A DNA stretch of 64,000 nucleotides from Gyromitra esculenta (lineage: Eukaryota; Ascomycota; Pezizomycetes; Pezizales; Discinaceae), in the NCBI GenBank assembly GCA_038503075.1, contig JBCAML010000005.1:1240001-1304000 (forward strand), given 5' to 3'. Below are positions 25,017 to 35,620 of this stretch, piece after piece. The first letter of the stretch is position 1; each line of letters opens with the position of its first letter. The notes beneath the pieces are model-generated. The model was not told where the DNA came from and searched no databases. It was given only the letters and a program-made list of their open reading frames with translations. Position numbers and translations under genes: made by a program.

Positions 25017-25999
25017 ATGGACATCCCAACGCTCTTCTCAGTCAAAGATAAAGTCGTCCTGGTGACGGGCGGGGGCAAGGGCATCGGACGCATGATATCC
25101 GAAGGCTTCGTCGCGAACGGCGCGAAAGTATACATTTCCTCTCGCGACGCCAAAAGCTGCGAGCAAGCGTGTGCAAAACTCAATGCTATGGGTCCGTCCG
25201 TCCGTCCCCCTCACTCACTCGCTCACTCGCTCGCCATCAATGCTAACACACATACACAGGCCCAGGGACAGCCCACGCGATCCCAGCCGACTTCTACAAA
25301 CTCGAAGACTGCAAAAGACTAGTGGAAGAGCTGTCGAGGCGCGAAACCAAGCTCCACGTCCTGGTCAACAACTCGGGGTCCAACTGGGGCGAGAGCTACG
25401 ATGCCTACCCGGACCATGCGTGGACGCGGGTGCTGACGCTGAATCTGCACAGGGTGTTTACGATCACGCAGCTGTGTACGCCGTTGCTGGAGGCGGCGGC
25501 GGTGGGCGGCGATGGGGAGGGGCGCGTGGGGGATCCCGCGAGGATTATTAATATTGGGAGCGTGGATGGGATTGCGGTGCCGCGGTTGGAGACGTTTGCG
25601 TATTCGGCGAGTAAGGCTGGGCTGCACCATTTGTCGGAGGTGCTGGCGAGCCATTTGGGGAAGAGGAATATCACGTATGTCTATGTCTTGCACGAGGGAG
25701 ATTTGGTTTGCTGAGTTGTTGCAGGTCGAATACTATTGCTTGTGGCCCCTTTGAGAGTAAAAGTAGCTCACCCTTCTCCTCTCTCGTTTCTGATATTCGC
25801 AGTCTGACAAAATACAGTGATGGCTGCAACTCTGAAAAAGATGCGAGCCCGCATCGAGGCTTCGATCCCACTCAACCGTATCGGCACTCCACAGGACGTA
25901 GCTGGATGCTGCTTGTTCCTGGCTAGCAGGGCGGGGGCATATGTCAATGGTGCCACGATCACGGTGGATGGAGGGAGCACTGTCGCTCCCAAGCTATAG
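25017..25999 (+). CDS. Short-chain dehydrogenase/reductase (RhlG-like 3-oxoacyl reductase type)
   Basis: NAD(P)-dependent oxidoreductase of the classical SDR family. Exons 25017-25191, 25260-25674, 25725-25762 and 25818-25999 join in frame to 269 residues. The cofactor motif is TGGGKGIG (about residues 18-25) and the structural motif is NNSGS. The catalytic set is N (NLHRVF), S (NIGSVDG), Y and K (YSASKAG). After GKRNIT a tiny 38-nt exon restores the expected NTIACGPFESK before MMAATLKK. The C-terminus is DVAGCCLFLASRAGAYVNGATITVDGG, typical of enoyl-ACP-type SDRs. The physiological substrate is not predictable. The gene follows a tRNA and precedes the HIU hydrolase in the same direction, without evidence of a shared pathway. 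Confidence 0.93.
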
Positions 26000-26531
26000 A
26001 GAGACAGAGGAAAGGTAGACTTTATTCGTATTACTGTGCTCTGTGACTATGTGGTTTTCTTTTTCCAATTCGGGAGCATCCGAGATAGCTCTTGGCGTTT
26101 ATCGAATATCCAATTCTTGACAGACCCCTCAATAAGGCTCAATTGCCCTCGAATCTGGTGTTTGTGCTACACTCGATTACTATCCATTAACATCTTTCCT
26201 GTATCTAAACAATCACCATCCATCACTCGGCTCTAAATGACGTAGTTGAGCCTCTCCTGGCCGAAATACTGTATATATCGGACGGCGGCGCCCGAAACCC
26301 TCACCGGCACCGGCAGCGCCCAATTAACTGGTAGACATATCTGCCCGTCTCCGGCTTCCAAAAGATTCCCATCAATTCCATCAATTTCCCTTTGCGTTTG
26401 CAGGATGCACATACACGCGGATATGCAGCGGTGGTTTAGTTGAAAACCACAGCCCTCCCCCTCCCAGATCACCCCACCACCACCACCTGCTACAACTAGA
26501 TATATAAACCCCCCCCTCCCTCCTCTCTTAA

Positions 26532-26984
26532 ATGAGTACTCCCACCTCCACCCCAACCACTACCCGTCTTGCCTCAATCGCCGCACACATGTCCTCCCCA
26601 CAAAAGCCCGCCGTGACCTGCCACGTCCTCGACACCTCGACCGGCAAGCCCGCCGCCGGGATCCCGTGCACGCTGTCGCGCTTCCTCAAGCTCGCCGACG
26701 GCACGCCGTCCTCCTCGTGCTTCGAGGTGGCGCGCGCGACCACCAACGACGACGGCCGCGTCGTCGCCTGGGAGTTGCGGCAGAAGGGGGCCGCGGCGCG
26801 CCTCGATGTCGAGGAAGGGTTCACGTACAAGATCCGGTTCGACACGTGGGCGCATTTTGGAGGGGAGACGTTTTTCCCGTACGTGGAGGTGGTGTTTACG
26901 GTTAAGGAGGCGGGAGAGGGCGCGCATTATCATATTCCGCTGTTGCTGAGTCCGTATAGTTATTCGACGTACAGAGGGTCGTAG
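26532..26984 (+). CDS. 5-hydroxyisourate hydrolase (transthyretin-like)
   Basis: Hydrolyses 5-hydroxyisourate to OHCU in the urate oxidase pathway, allowing use of purines as a nitrogen source. A single exon of 150 residues; with a start at the second ATG (26589) it would be 131. Family signatures: N-terminal CHVLDTSTGKPAAGIP with the catalytic His, a central TTNDDGR carrying the catalytic Arg, HFGGETFFPYVEVVF, and the invariant C-terminal YRGS that distinguishes HIU hydrolase from transthyretin. The length is slightly greater than bacterial members because of a Ser/Thr-rich leader. It has no obvious PTS1; the YRGS end must stay free. It is convergent with the OTU gene. Confidence 0.97.
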   Translation: MSTPTSTPTTTRLASIAAHMSSPQKPAVTCHVLDTSTGKPAAGIPCTLSRFLKLADGTPSSSCFEVARATTNDDGRVVAWELRQKGAAARLDVEEGFTYKIRFDTWAHFGGETFFPYVEVVFTVKEAGEGAHYHIPLLLSPYSYSTYRGS

Positions 26985-27210
26985 AGTGAGGGGGGGATTT
27001 GTTTGGTGTTGGGTTGGGTTGGATAGAGCTGCTATTTTATTGTTTTGTGGATTTATTTTTTCATGGGCTGGGTTTTTACAGTATTGAGCGTCGATAGACT
27101 ATACACAATTGCACAATTGCTTCTACAAATCCCGTCTGGCTGTGTGGACAAGACCAATATCTCCAGCTCTATCAAACCGCAGCTATCAAGCCATAGCAAT
27201 TCATTAACTC

Positions 27211-27250
27211 CACCCCCTCCCTCCCTCCCTCCCTCCCTCCCTCCCCCCTC
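27211..27250. repeat. (CCCT)n microsatellite between convergent genes
   Basis: About eight CCCT units in C-rich context lie within the 270-bp interval between the stops of the HIU hydrolase (+) and OTU (-) genes. The opposite strand has regularly spaced GGG runs. Confidence 0.9.
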
Positions 27251-27254
27251 AGCC

Positions 27255-28118
27255 TTACTCCTTCCTCCGCAAAGAATTATAATGCTCCCCAAGTCCAAAA
27301 CTATGTCTATAATACCCCAGCCAAACCTCCCTGTCCCCCCCCTCCTCGTTCATCCGCTCCACCCCCCGTCCTTCAGCCTGCACCACGTTCGCCACAACCC
27401 CAAACGCCTTCGCGAGCGCCAGCACCTCCGTCTGCCCGCCCCACTCCGCCGTCTCCGCCACCTTACGCACGTGCTCGTCGAACGGCTCGTCGAGGAACGG
27501 CTCAAAATCCGCTCGATGCGAAGCCATGTACTCTGCACACTTCCGCCGCGCGAGCTTGTAGTCTAGCTGCTGCTGCGGTTGCTGCGGTTGCTGCTGTACT
27601 TGGTCCGCGAAGGCGGAGTATAGACAGTGTCCGTCTGGCGCGATGGCGTGTTCTGTGAGCTGCAGCTCGGAGAACCGCGCCTGCATGGCTGTGATCTCGC
27701 GGGACCGGAAGTCTGGGAGCGACGCGGCTTCGGCTTCGGCTGCGGCGCTGAGGGCCGCGAGGTCTGCTGCGCGGCGGGCGAGGCGGGCTTTTGGGCGGGA
27801 GAGCTTTTTGGAGGGGGGTAGTGTGGGTTCCGGGGGCGCGGGAGGAGGGGGAGCTGTAGTGGCGGGTTCTGGGGGGGGAGAAGGGACTATGGGTTCTTCG
27901 GCCTCGCTGTCTTCACCGTGGACGACCGCGGAACCGGAGCCGGGGTTCTCGAGCTCGGCGATCTCGCGGGATTGCCGGTCTTTCAGGTCCCGCTCGAGGG
28001 CCTCGCATTCGGAGTTGACGCCCCTGCGGGTCTTCTTGGTGGCCGCCTTCTTCTTCTGCGTGATGCGCGAGGTGAGGTCGCGGAGCTCTTTGCGGTGGCG
28101 GGACAGTAGTTCTTCCAT
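27255..28118 (-). CDS. OTU-family deubiquitinase (OTUD6/Otu2-like)
   Basis: Predicted cysteine protease that removes ubiquitin; yeast Otu2 acts at the ribosome (eS7 deubiquitination). Single exon, 287 residues, normal for the family. The N-terminal half is a charged coiled-coil typical of OTUD6 (MEELLSRHRKELRDLTSRI, TKKTRRGV, ECEALERDL), then an Ala/Pro-rich linker, then the OTU domain. This has APDGHCLYSAFADQ with catalytic Asp and Cys, FEPFLDEPFDEHV, WGGQTEVLALAKAF, and SFGLGEHYNSL with the catalytic His. A Gln-rich insertion (QQQPQQPQQQ) sits just after the catalytic Cys helix. It is divergent from the F-box-like gene. Confidence 0.95.
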   Translation of the reverse strand: MEELLSRHRKELRDLTSRITQKKKAATKKTRRGVNSECEALERDLKDRQSREIAELENPGSGSAVVHGEDSEAEEPIVPSPPPEPATTAPPPPAPPEPTLPPSKKLSRPKARLARRAADLAALSAAAEAEAASLPDFRSREITAMQARFSELQLTEHAIAPDGHCLYSAFADQVQQQPQQPQQQLDYKLARRKCAEYMASHRADFEPFLDEPFDEHVRKVAETAEWGGQTEVLALAKAFGVVANVVQAEGRGVERMNEEGGDREVWLGYYRHSFGLGEHYNSLRRKE

Positions 28119-28328
28119 TGCAGATGCGCCGTGGTGATGTCGGGCGTCGGGCGTCGGGCGTCGGGTCTCCGGCGGTGAAACAGACGTGCGGCTCTGCGGG
28201 GGGCTGTCGGCAGGGCTGTTTGGTGGGGCTGCGCCAACCCTAGCCCTGCGGGAAATCGCTATCTATCTATCTCACCGCCCCGCCCCTCCCCTCTCCGGCA
28301 CCGCTCAAGTCCCGCCCCGCCGCCCACC
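28119..28328. promoter_or_regulatory. Short bidirectional promoter
   Basis: Only 210 bp separate the start codons of the OTU gene (-) and the F-box-like gene (+). Both promoters and 5' leaders must lie here. It includes a (GGGCGTC)n repeat at about 28139-28160 and GC-rich sequence; no clear TATA box. Confidence 0.6.
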
Positions 28329-29465
28329 ATGGTCCTCTTCGTCGACCATTCATCCCCCTCGCCGCCGCCCAATCCCGCCCCGCCCGCCCCGGACCCGCCG
28401 CCGCGCCACATCCCGAACCGCAACCACCCGCTATCGGCGCTGCTGGCGACATACCCGCTCCTGTCCTCTCTCGCCGGCTCCCTCGACCACAACGACCTAT
28501 ACAACCTCTCTTCGGCGTGCTGGCAGTTCTACGCGAACCTCTCGGCGCACCGCAAGACCCTGCTGTCCCTCAGCCTGCGCTGCAGCAACGACGTCCCGTC
28601 CACGGAGCCAGACGGCGATTTCGACTGGCGCCAGCTCCGCGGCGGTCGGCGGTGCGCCAGAGACCTTGTGAAGGGGTGTCAAAGATGCAATACGCCCGTC
28701 TGTCGAGTCTGCTCCCCCTCCCCCCCCTTCCAATAAATAGCACCAGAGCACAGTGTTGACTCTCTGGACAGAACTGCATTCATAAACCCCACGTTGCGCA
28801 AATCCACTCGCGCCATCGCCGGCTCTGCCAGACATGTCGTTCTACGCCGGCCCTGCTAGAGCCAGGCCGCAAACGCTGCTCGTGCATGGACGGCGGATGG
28901 ATCTGCACCGACTGTGCGCCCGTCGTAACGCGGAACGACGACGCTTCGCGTATGTGGTCCACCATGCGTGCCCGCGAGTATATCGTGAAGGGTTCGGGAT
29001 TCGTGGGCTGTGCGAGAGGCATTGAGGGCTGCGAATGGTCAATAAGGAACGGGGAGGTGGTGGCGCCTGCCAGAGAGGGCGACAAGTGGGGCGACGCCAG
29101 GATGATTACGGGCGGTGCTCCGGTCGAGTGGGGCGCTGAGATGGTTGATAATAGATGGGCTCTTGTTGATGAGGTGTGTCTCCCCTTGGCTTGCTCTGCT
29201 CTGCTCTCTCTGCTCTCTCTACTCCCTCTACTCTACTCCCTCTACTCTACTCCCTCTACTCTACTCCCTCTACTCTACTCCCTCTACTCTACTCCCTCTA
29301 CTCTACTCCCTCTACTCTACTCCACTCCACTCTACTCTACACGGAATTGGTTTAATGGCTTGGCGATTAGTGGCAAAGAACGGTAAGAAGCTGGTGCAGC
29401 TGGTGCGATTCTGTCATCCTCTCGAGAGAGGACGAGAGGCGTTTGGAAAGACTGTCCTAAACTAA
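28329..29465 (+). CDS. F-box-like protein with cysteine-rich C-terminus
   Basis: Predicted substrate-adaptor-like protein; function unknown. Exons 28329-28706, 28772-29173 and 29400-29465 give 281 residues in frame. A Pro-rich N-terminus (about residues 8-35) precedes an F-box-like helical segment (LDHNDLYNLSSACWQFYANL). Next is a Cys/His-rich region with CQRC, CRNC, CQTC and RCSCMDGGWICTDC, probably zinc-binding, and a C-terminal region with WALVDE. The last exon (LVRFCHPLERG...) is proposed because it follows a CAG acceptor in phase 0 and closes the frame; the 226-nt intron before it carries the 14-bp minisatellite. Without that splice the frame runs into repeat-encoded Leu/Tyr/Ser sequence, which is implausible as protein. 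Confidence 0.72.
29221..29340. repeat. 14-bp minisatellite in an intron
   Basis: About eight tandem copies of ACTCCCTCTACTCT, ending in degenerate TCCACTCCACTCT. They lie within the proposed last intron (29174-29399) of the F-box-like gene. The unit is pyrimidine-only apart from A. Confidence 0.9.
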
Positions 29466-29661
29466 TGGCAGTTTGGGCGAGGAGCATGGAGATAGACGCA
29501 GTCAGGCAGTCGGGGTGATTTCCATTACTATATAGACAGGGTCGGGAATATCACTCAACATCACAAAAAGGGTCCAAACAGCCCCAGAAACAAAAACCAC
29601 AGCAACCCTCCATCCTTCCCAATCATAATAACGGTGAAGCAAAAGAAGATCTGTGTGATAT

Positions 29662-29742
29662 CGACATCGGCAGGATTTGAACCTACGCTCCCGAAAGAAA
29701 CAGATTTCTAATCTGTCGCCCTAACCACTCGGCCACGATGTC
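29662..29742 (-). tRNA. tRNA-Ser(AGA), third copy
   Basis: 81 nt, differing from the other two copies by one base in the D arm (GGTTAGGGCGAC instead of GGTTAAGGCGAC on its strand). Anticodon AGA, stems intact. The 3' flank on its strand contains GATCTTCTTTTGCTT, similar to the flank of the first copy (GATCTTCCTTTTGCTT), pointing to duplication with flanking DNA and giving a T-run terminator. Confidence 0.96.
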
Positions 29743-30243
29743 TGCGATACCACCTGCAGAGTGGCTTCCCTGAAACAAAGTTAGTTCGTGAATAAAGCGA
29801 ACAGACTTAATTTACGAGTGATTTTTTATGGTGGAAGCACCATCGGGCTGTGGTGGGGGACAAGGAACACGAATAATAGCCCTAAACCCTCAATCTCGCT
29901 GATACAAATGTCCAATTCACGTGGGGTTTGGCTAATTTCCAACGAGAAATGCTAGAAATTTGTTTGTAAACCCAGTACAAAACCACACATAATTTGTGTA
30001 CCCTAAACTACATGTACCTATGGTGATATGGTCAAGAAAATATTCCCAGTCAGAAGCAAGTTCATACAACTAAGTTACTACTGTCTATGCACAAGGATAT
30101 TCCCGGCCCCAAACTTATTCTTCTAGCTAGATATTAGCGTTTCATGAGACCGCTATTTCCAACACTTTTCCCACACCCGTAAGCATCTCAGATGGTAACT
30201 GCAATCCCCCTCGATGAACCTCCACCCTAAAGTCGATATCAGG

Positions 30244-30324
30244 GACATCGCGGCCGGGTGGTTAAGGCGACAGACTAGGACCTAATTTCTCTCAGGAACG
30301 TATGTACAAATCCTGCCGATGTCG
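30244..30324 (+). pseudogene. tRNA-Ser pseudogene
   Basis: Exactly 81 nt and alignable end to end with the intact tRNA-Ser(AGA) copies. Acceptor stem GACATCG/CGATGTC is intact. The anticodon arm is broken (ACAGA no longer pairs with CTAAT; the loop would read AGG), and the T arm has GTATGTACAAATCC instead of GTAGGTTCAAATCC. The 3' flank (TCGATCGTAGAATCTTTTTG) is a diverged copy of the flank after the first tRNA, with several C-to-T and G-to-A changes. Not expected to yield a functional tRNA. Confidence 0.88.
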
Positions 30325-31288
30325 ATCGTAGAATCTTTTTGTTTCATAGTCATGCTGGTTATAGATTTGCCATTGCCTGATTTGGGCCAAGGGCGTAAGG
30401 TAAGAACCATAGATACTCTCGCCGTTCTATCGATCGACAATAGCTTAACATTTTGTCCTGGTTACTTGAACGCTCCCAGGACGTCTTGGAACAAAAAGTG
30501 TCCCTTTGAAGACCAGTACTCATAGCCACACATTATCATCCAGACTCACCCCTAGGCACTCGAATCTATAAAACTTCTCAAGCTTATCAATCAACCCGGT
30601 AATGATAGCAAAACCAACAGCTTGACCTCGCAACCATACCCTGTCACCGATGTTTCTGCACTGCCTAATGCTAGAAATCCTTCACCAAGGTGGTTGTACA
30701 AGAATAAACACCCTAAACCAACAATTTCTCATACGATACTGAAGCTTCATAAAATTTTTATACTTATGGGGAGGGTTTATTCTAGTCTTCACCACCAATA
30801 AAAAAAAATCTCAATCGAAAAAACTTGTAATTTTGTTGAGCTATAATGACCAGAAATGGTGGAGGTCAATTTCGTTGATTTGACAAATGATTTGGAGTCA
30901 AACAGGTGGCTGATGTTACAACGTATAAAAAGACTTCGGATGCTGCTGCGCAAAGTCTCTAATACCTTGCCATTCCTAAACGTAACCTTGCAGTCCTTCC
31001 GATAACTTTTACTCGTTACACGCATACGTTCGCAGTACCATTTACAAAAAATAACCTATCGCTTTTTTTATGTTGGAGTCTATATATATATGACTAAATG
31101 GAGTGTCGCTCACGCTATTGGAGAAAATAAGAACTGGCAATGAGAAGGAAGCATGAGTTATTTTTCCGATCACACTTCCCCGAACCTATGCATTGTTAGG
31201 GCAAGTACCCTTGATGCTTATTAGGAAAACATCGTACCAATAACAAGGATCTGTCTTGTACCCTGCCTATTCTTCTAGAACTACTCTA

Positions 31289-31436
31289 CTATCCTCGATC
31301 AGCCAAATGCCAGGACGGGCCAAATGCCAGAACACGGATTCTAGTAAGAGAACTTGCTTATATCCAGCAGGGTAACCAATTTTTGCCCAATGAGAAATAC
31401 AACCGACCCTCCTAGCATTTGGCTGATCAAGTATAG
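31289..31436. mobile_element. TA-flanked MITE (148 bp)
   Basis: Terminal inverted repeats: the left end is CTATCCTCGATCAGCCAAAT then GCCAGGA; the right end, reverse-complemented, is CTATACTTGATCAGCCAAAT then GCTAGGA. Roughly 27 of 31 positions match. TA lies on both sides (31287-31288, 31437-31438). A further GCCAAATGCCAG copy is repeated just inside the left end. No coding capacity. The TIR is unlike the other four elements in the window. Confidence 0.75.
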
Positions 31437-31887
31437 TAGTACAACAGTACAATTCCGTCCAAATAAAGACGTGAGATACGAATCCTAGCGCCAAGGATCG
31501 AAGGCTGGGTTCGCGACAGGACAAAACTACATTCATTAACCAAATATGGGGTTGTCTAAAAATTCTAGATTTCAAAGTGTTCCATCGGCTTCATTAAATA
31601 TTACTCGGTTCAGACTTTCTAAAAATCGAAACCCCTTACAATCGCTACGTGTATCTGGTAGAACGTGTAGTTGCCCTAAAATATCACCAGACGACATTAC
31701 GAAGTACTAACTTATAAACCGAGTTATATTCAATTTTTCTATGATTGAAATCAAACACAATACGTACTCCACGCTAAAGTTCCTTCATGCATACATATAT
31801 CCCCGTATAAGAGAAAGAAATTACAAATGGCGTGAGGAATTCGTTGTCTAAATGACATACATATGACTTCTTGAAAACATATCGCGA

Positions 31888-33973
31888 TCAGATACCTTCA
31901 ACCCTTCCCCAAAACCGTTTACCTTTACCTCTAAATATTCTTTGCTCCTTGTCATCATCGGTTTTGATCGCTCCATCATGCCCCAATTCACCGCCATAAC
32001 TCAAGTCCCACCTCCAAACCAATATACGATCTCGCCAGTGCATCACAACACCTTCCCAACCAGCCCATATGCCAACGCTATGACAGTACGGACTTGTAAT
32101 AGCACTTTGCGAGTGAACCACTTTAATATCCACGTCCCACTTCTTTGACTGCTTTTTCGCATCTTCAGTGTTGGCATTGGGGTTTTTGCCATTAGCTTTG
32201 TAATGCGGATCGTAAGACAAAGGAGACATCTGAAGTCTGACACGGTCTCGTTTTCCCCCAAAGCTGTATTGAGACGACAATGGCTCGTTAAGCGCCTTAA
32301 CGAATTCATATCGTCGATCCTGCGCGGCAAAGGTAGCCCAGTGTGCAGCTTTCTGATAGTTCTGATAGGGAGGTGCGTTAGGAGTCAACGGGTAGTCTTC
32401 ACAGAAAGATATCCTTTCTAAGCGGAGCGATGTAGGTGGGCTGCCATATGACCAGCGCCGGAGTGGGTGGGTGAAATGATTGGAGTTCTGGCAATATAGT
32501 TGGAGTTTACCGCCAGGCTCGAAGAGAAGTTGGGCGCCAAAAACGGAGTAGAAGTAATGACGCATGTATGTATTGCCGCTTGGTGTGCTGATGGTAGCAC
32601 TGGAGCAAAAGGAAGGAGTAAGAAAGAAACAGGTCTGCGATTTGGGTTTTGAGGGTTTTGTTTCGACGATGCTACCAGAACCGGAAGGCTGGAGCTCGTT
32701 TTCGGTATCTGGATTGGCTTTAGATTTAACGGCTACTGTCCTCCTTTGGTAATCTTCACCATCAAACACATAACCTCCCACGGTTATATATTGAGGGTTC
32801 GTATAGCTCTGGGGCACCGCTAAGTTCCAAGACAAGAATCGAAATATGTTCTCGTGTTCGCTACCAACTGTCACTGTCGTTATCTGCGTATGGATAAAAT
32901 ACCCGTCCTGAATCCTCGTAGCACACTTCGCCATCCCTTTAGTCTTGCTGAAGTGGTTTTCATCGTAGGATGGAATCTGGTTAAGTTGTTGAAACCCTGG
33001 TGGCGCTAGTCCAACGTGTAAAAGGTGAATAATTTCCCTTTTGGCTATTGAGAAAACTTGATAAGTCACAGACCCTGATAGCTTCACAATAACATAATCT
33101 TTGCTACATGTTAACTCCGTGACTATGACAGCGTTTCCACCAGCGTGTTTAAGTGACGAAAGCGGGATTTTCCAGTCCAAAGCTGAAGACTTATGAAGAC
33201 CACGGACCGAAATCTCACGACTACACACATATGATCAAATTAGCCTCGTTTCCCACAACTTTGACATCGACTTGAAGAAACGGAAAACCAAAGTGGCTGC
33301 ATACTCCCAAATAACCCAATACGCCACGACTCCTCCTCCACATCCAAGAGCAGCTGTATTTTCAACACTAAACACATGAAAATCTTCCGTCTTGGCGTTC
33401 TTCCCTAACCCGCCGAACTCTCTCATTTCACTCTTTCCTACACCCTTTAGAGATCCGCCCATCAAGTCTACGACTTTCAAAGAAACCTCCCGATCTGAGG
33501 ACTGCATACAGTGCTTTACCACCTCCAGCCAAACAAGAAAACCATCAGCAAGAATTGGGCCCGCATTTATTTTTACGACACCGTCTATCCCACACCTGTA
33601 CTCCTCAGGTATTTCTTTAAAAATGCCCTTCTTGATTACAACGTGCGCCTTGATTGCGCGCCGGAAAGAAGAATATGTGAATGAGTCGTTGGTATTGAAG
33701 TGGGGTGGCGGGAGGAGCTCTCTGAGCCCAATATTAGAGAGAAATAGAGGATGATAGATTTTTGTGGAGTAGCTGTGGAGGATCGCGCGCCATGTTCTAG
33801 AAACCTAGTAGCATCCATGTCAATAATTGCTCTTTTCTCTATCATACGAGGGAAACCCGCAAACTTACTATCTGCCATGATATTAAATATCGTAAATCAT
33901 CCACTTCCGTGAGATGTGAGAAGATTTCCCCAAGGATATCTTCTGGCACATTTCCGATGATGTCAAAGAACAT
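31888..33973 (-). CDS. F-box protein
   Basis: Predicted SCF ubiquitin-ligase substrate adaptor. Exon 1 (33973-33869) encodes 35 residues with the F-box start VPEDILGEIFSHLTEVDDLRYLISWQI. Splicing to 33804 continues VSRTWRAILHS, completing the F-box. Exon 2 runs to about 33270 (FLSNIGLRELLPPPHF ... CGIDGVVKINAGPILADGFLVWLEVV). The last exon (about 33219-31888) encodes some 440 residues rich in beta-strand-like segments (SGSVTYQVFSI, YITVGGYVFDG, SVGIWAGWEGVVMHWRDRILVWRWD), resembling the C-terminal region of fungal F-box proteins that may form a propeller. The acceptor of the last intron (GTGTGTAG after a GGCTAAT branch site) is clear. Three donors 39-51 nt upstream keep the frame, so a few residues are uncertain. 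Confidence 0.8.
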
Positions 33974-35083
33974 ATTTTCGGTTTCCACAACTATCCCCTG
34001 AGGTTCCGGATTCGGGATTTGATATATTGCGAGTCTTACTCGTCGGCTCTGAACGCAGTGGGCGCTAGGTGATTATAGCTAATAGAGGCTGTTTTTGGTC
34101 TGACAATATATATACACATTATATTTCCAACTCTACGATGCTTTGAAACTAACATTACGTGGTCGGGTCCGGCGATTGGTCCAATGATAACATAGCCTAC
34201 TCAGTATTTCAAGGCTCAAGAAAATCATTCGCTCCGTCCATTATCTTAGGCAGCAATAAATTGCCTTGAGTAAGCTCGACGTCAATGGTGAAGTTCAAAA
34301 ACCCCGATAATACTCGTGAGTTATTTATCAGACATCAACGGTGATGGCCCGTTCTGTATGCTGGATCCACCCGTCCCACCATCCACTAGCATAGCAAGCC
34401 ACAATCAAGTTCTGTACAACCCAGCTGGTAACACTAGAGCAAAAATATGAAGTCTGCCTTGGATGACAGCAACCGAGCTCAAAAATATAGCATACAGCCC
34501 ATTAGGGCGTTAGTAGCACGCCGCTGCATGCGCATTAGAGTATTGAAGCACCATAAGACTCTACTCGATTTTGCGTTTAGATTTCGATATGCCCAAGAAG
34601 CGAGACCAAATATCAGATTCCTATATAATGACAGCTGTCAGCCTTGCCTAAGTGCATAAGCGGTACATGTATTTAGTACATGGCTCCAACCCTCCAACCG
34701 CGAAACCACCCTCCCCAGCCGCGCGGGAGGGGGGATTTTTTTTTTAAACCAGATCCCACAGCAAGCAGCCGGGAACTGCCATTTTCCATCTGCATTTTAA
34801 ATAAAATAAGCCGACAGCCTCAATTCTATCTCGCCTTGTCTTTGCATATCTGACAATTCGACGGCCACGCAGTTGTGAAGTTGACCGGCGGGAAGCCTCA
34901 ACACAATTCTCCACATAACAAGAACGCAGAAGCAGCCTGGGTAGCATTCCATATTTCTTATTATTTCTTATTTATACCCTCGTGTGATAGAAACACGACC
35001 CTCTCAAGAAAACACGCAGAAGTCAGACAATGCCATAAATCACAGTCACCTATTATCACTCGATCAATACCTACACATTTATG

Positions 35084-35285
35084 TTGGAGAAGCTTCCTAA
35101 TATGGGGTGCCTCCACGGGTGTGGCTTCGGAGTCGGAAATGATTGAGAGACAGGTACCCGAACACACGGGCACTCGAGCGCCCGAGAGAGAGCTATTTAG
35201 ATAGGGGCCGTATGCCCACCTCAAGCAAGCAGAAGCAATACAAGCAATCGAGTCCTCTATTCCTCCCTACGCCCCAATATCACAA
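35084..35285 (+). repeat. Promoter-like repeat module, copy A
   Basis: Starts TTGGAGAAGCTTCCTAATAT, then a GTGGCTTCGG box, GAGAGACAG, a TATA-like CTATTTAGATAGGGGC at about 35193, and a downstream leader-like segment with AAGCAAGC and CCCCAATAT. It is the most diverged of three copies. No ORF follows. Confidence 0.7.
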
Positions 35286-35430
35286 CAATTTAGAAAAAAG
35301 TATCAGCGGCTAGTTATAGCAGTTCCTAAGATTACCACAATAGACACATACATATAACTTTTGCTGCAATTAGTTAGCCACTGTGATGAGTAGGCGCTTT
35401 GCACTTGAGGGTTGTAACCCCCCTTCCCGC

Positions 35431-35620
35431 TGGAAAAGCTTCCTAATATGGGGGCCTCCGGGCGTGGCTTCGGGGGCGGATATTAATGAGTGACATAGGT
35501 CCGAGTCCACGGGCACCCGGGAGGCTCCAGAGACCTATCATGCTGGTATATAGACGGGGGCGCGTTGCCAGTCCTAGAGAAGCAAGTAATTGATCTCATT
35601 CGTCCCCAATATTAAAACAT
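35431..35620 (+). repeat. Promoter-like repeat module, copy B
   Basis: Starts TGGAAAAGCTTCCTAATATG, then CGTGGCTTCGGGGGCGG, GAGTGACA, and a TATA-like GGTATATAGACGGGGGCGCG at about 35546. Then AAGCAAG and CCCCAATAT, matching the leader of copy A. Starts 347 bp after copy A. Confidence 0.7.

Larger units (their letters stand above)
29466..31887. other. Interval with tRNA copies and a MITE, no protein gene seen
   Basis: Apart from the tRNA at 29662-29742, its pseudogene at 30244-30324 and the MITE at 31289-31436, I recognise nothing. TACATGTA occurs at 30009-30016. The region is relatively AT-rich. Confidence 0.45.

Noticed and set aside
20582..25999. MFS transporter plus SDR as part of a secondary-metabolite cluster
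   Set aside because: No backbone synthase, pathway regulator or other tailoring enzyme nearby; tRNA genes lie between them.
35084..35097. GAAGCTTC in the repeat module as a heat-shock element
   Set aside because: Only two units are present, and copy B does not preserve the spacing.
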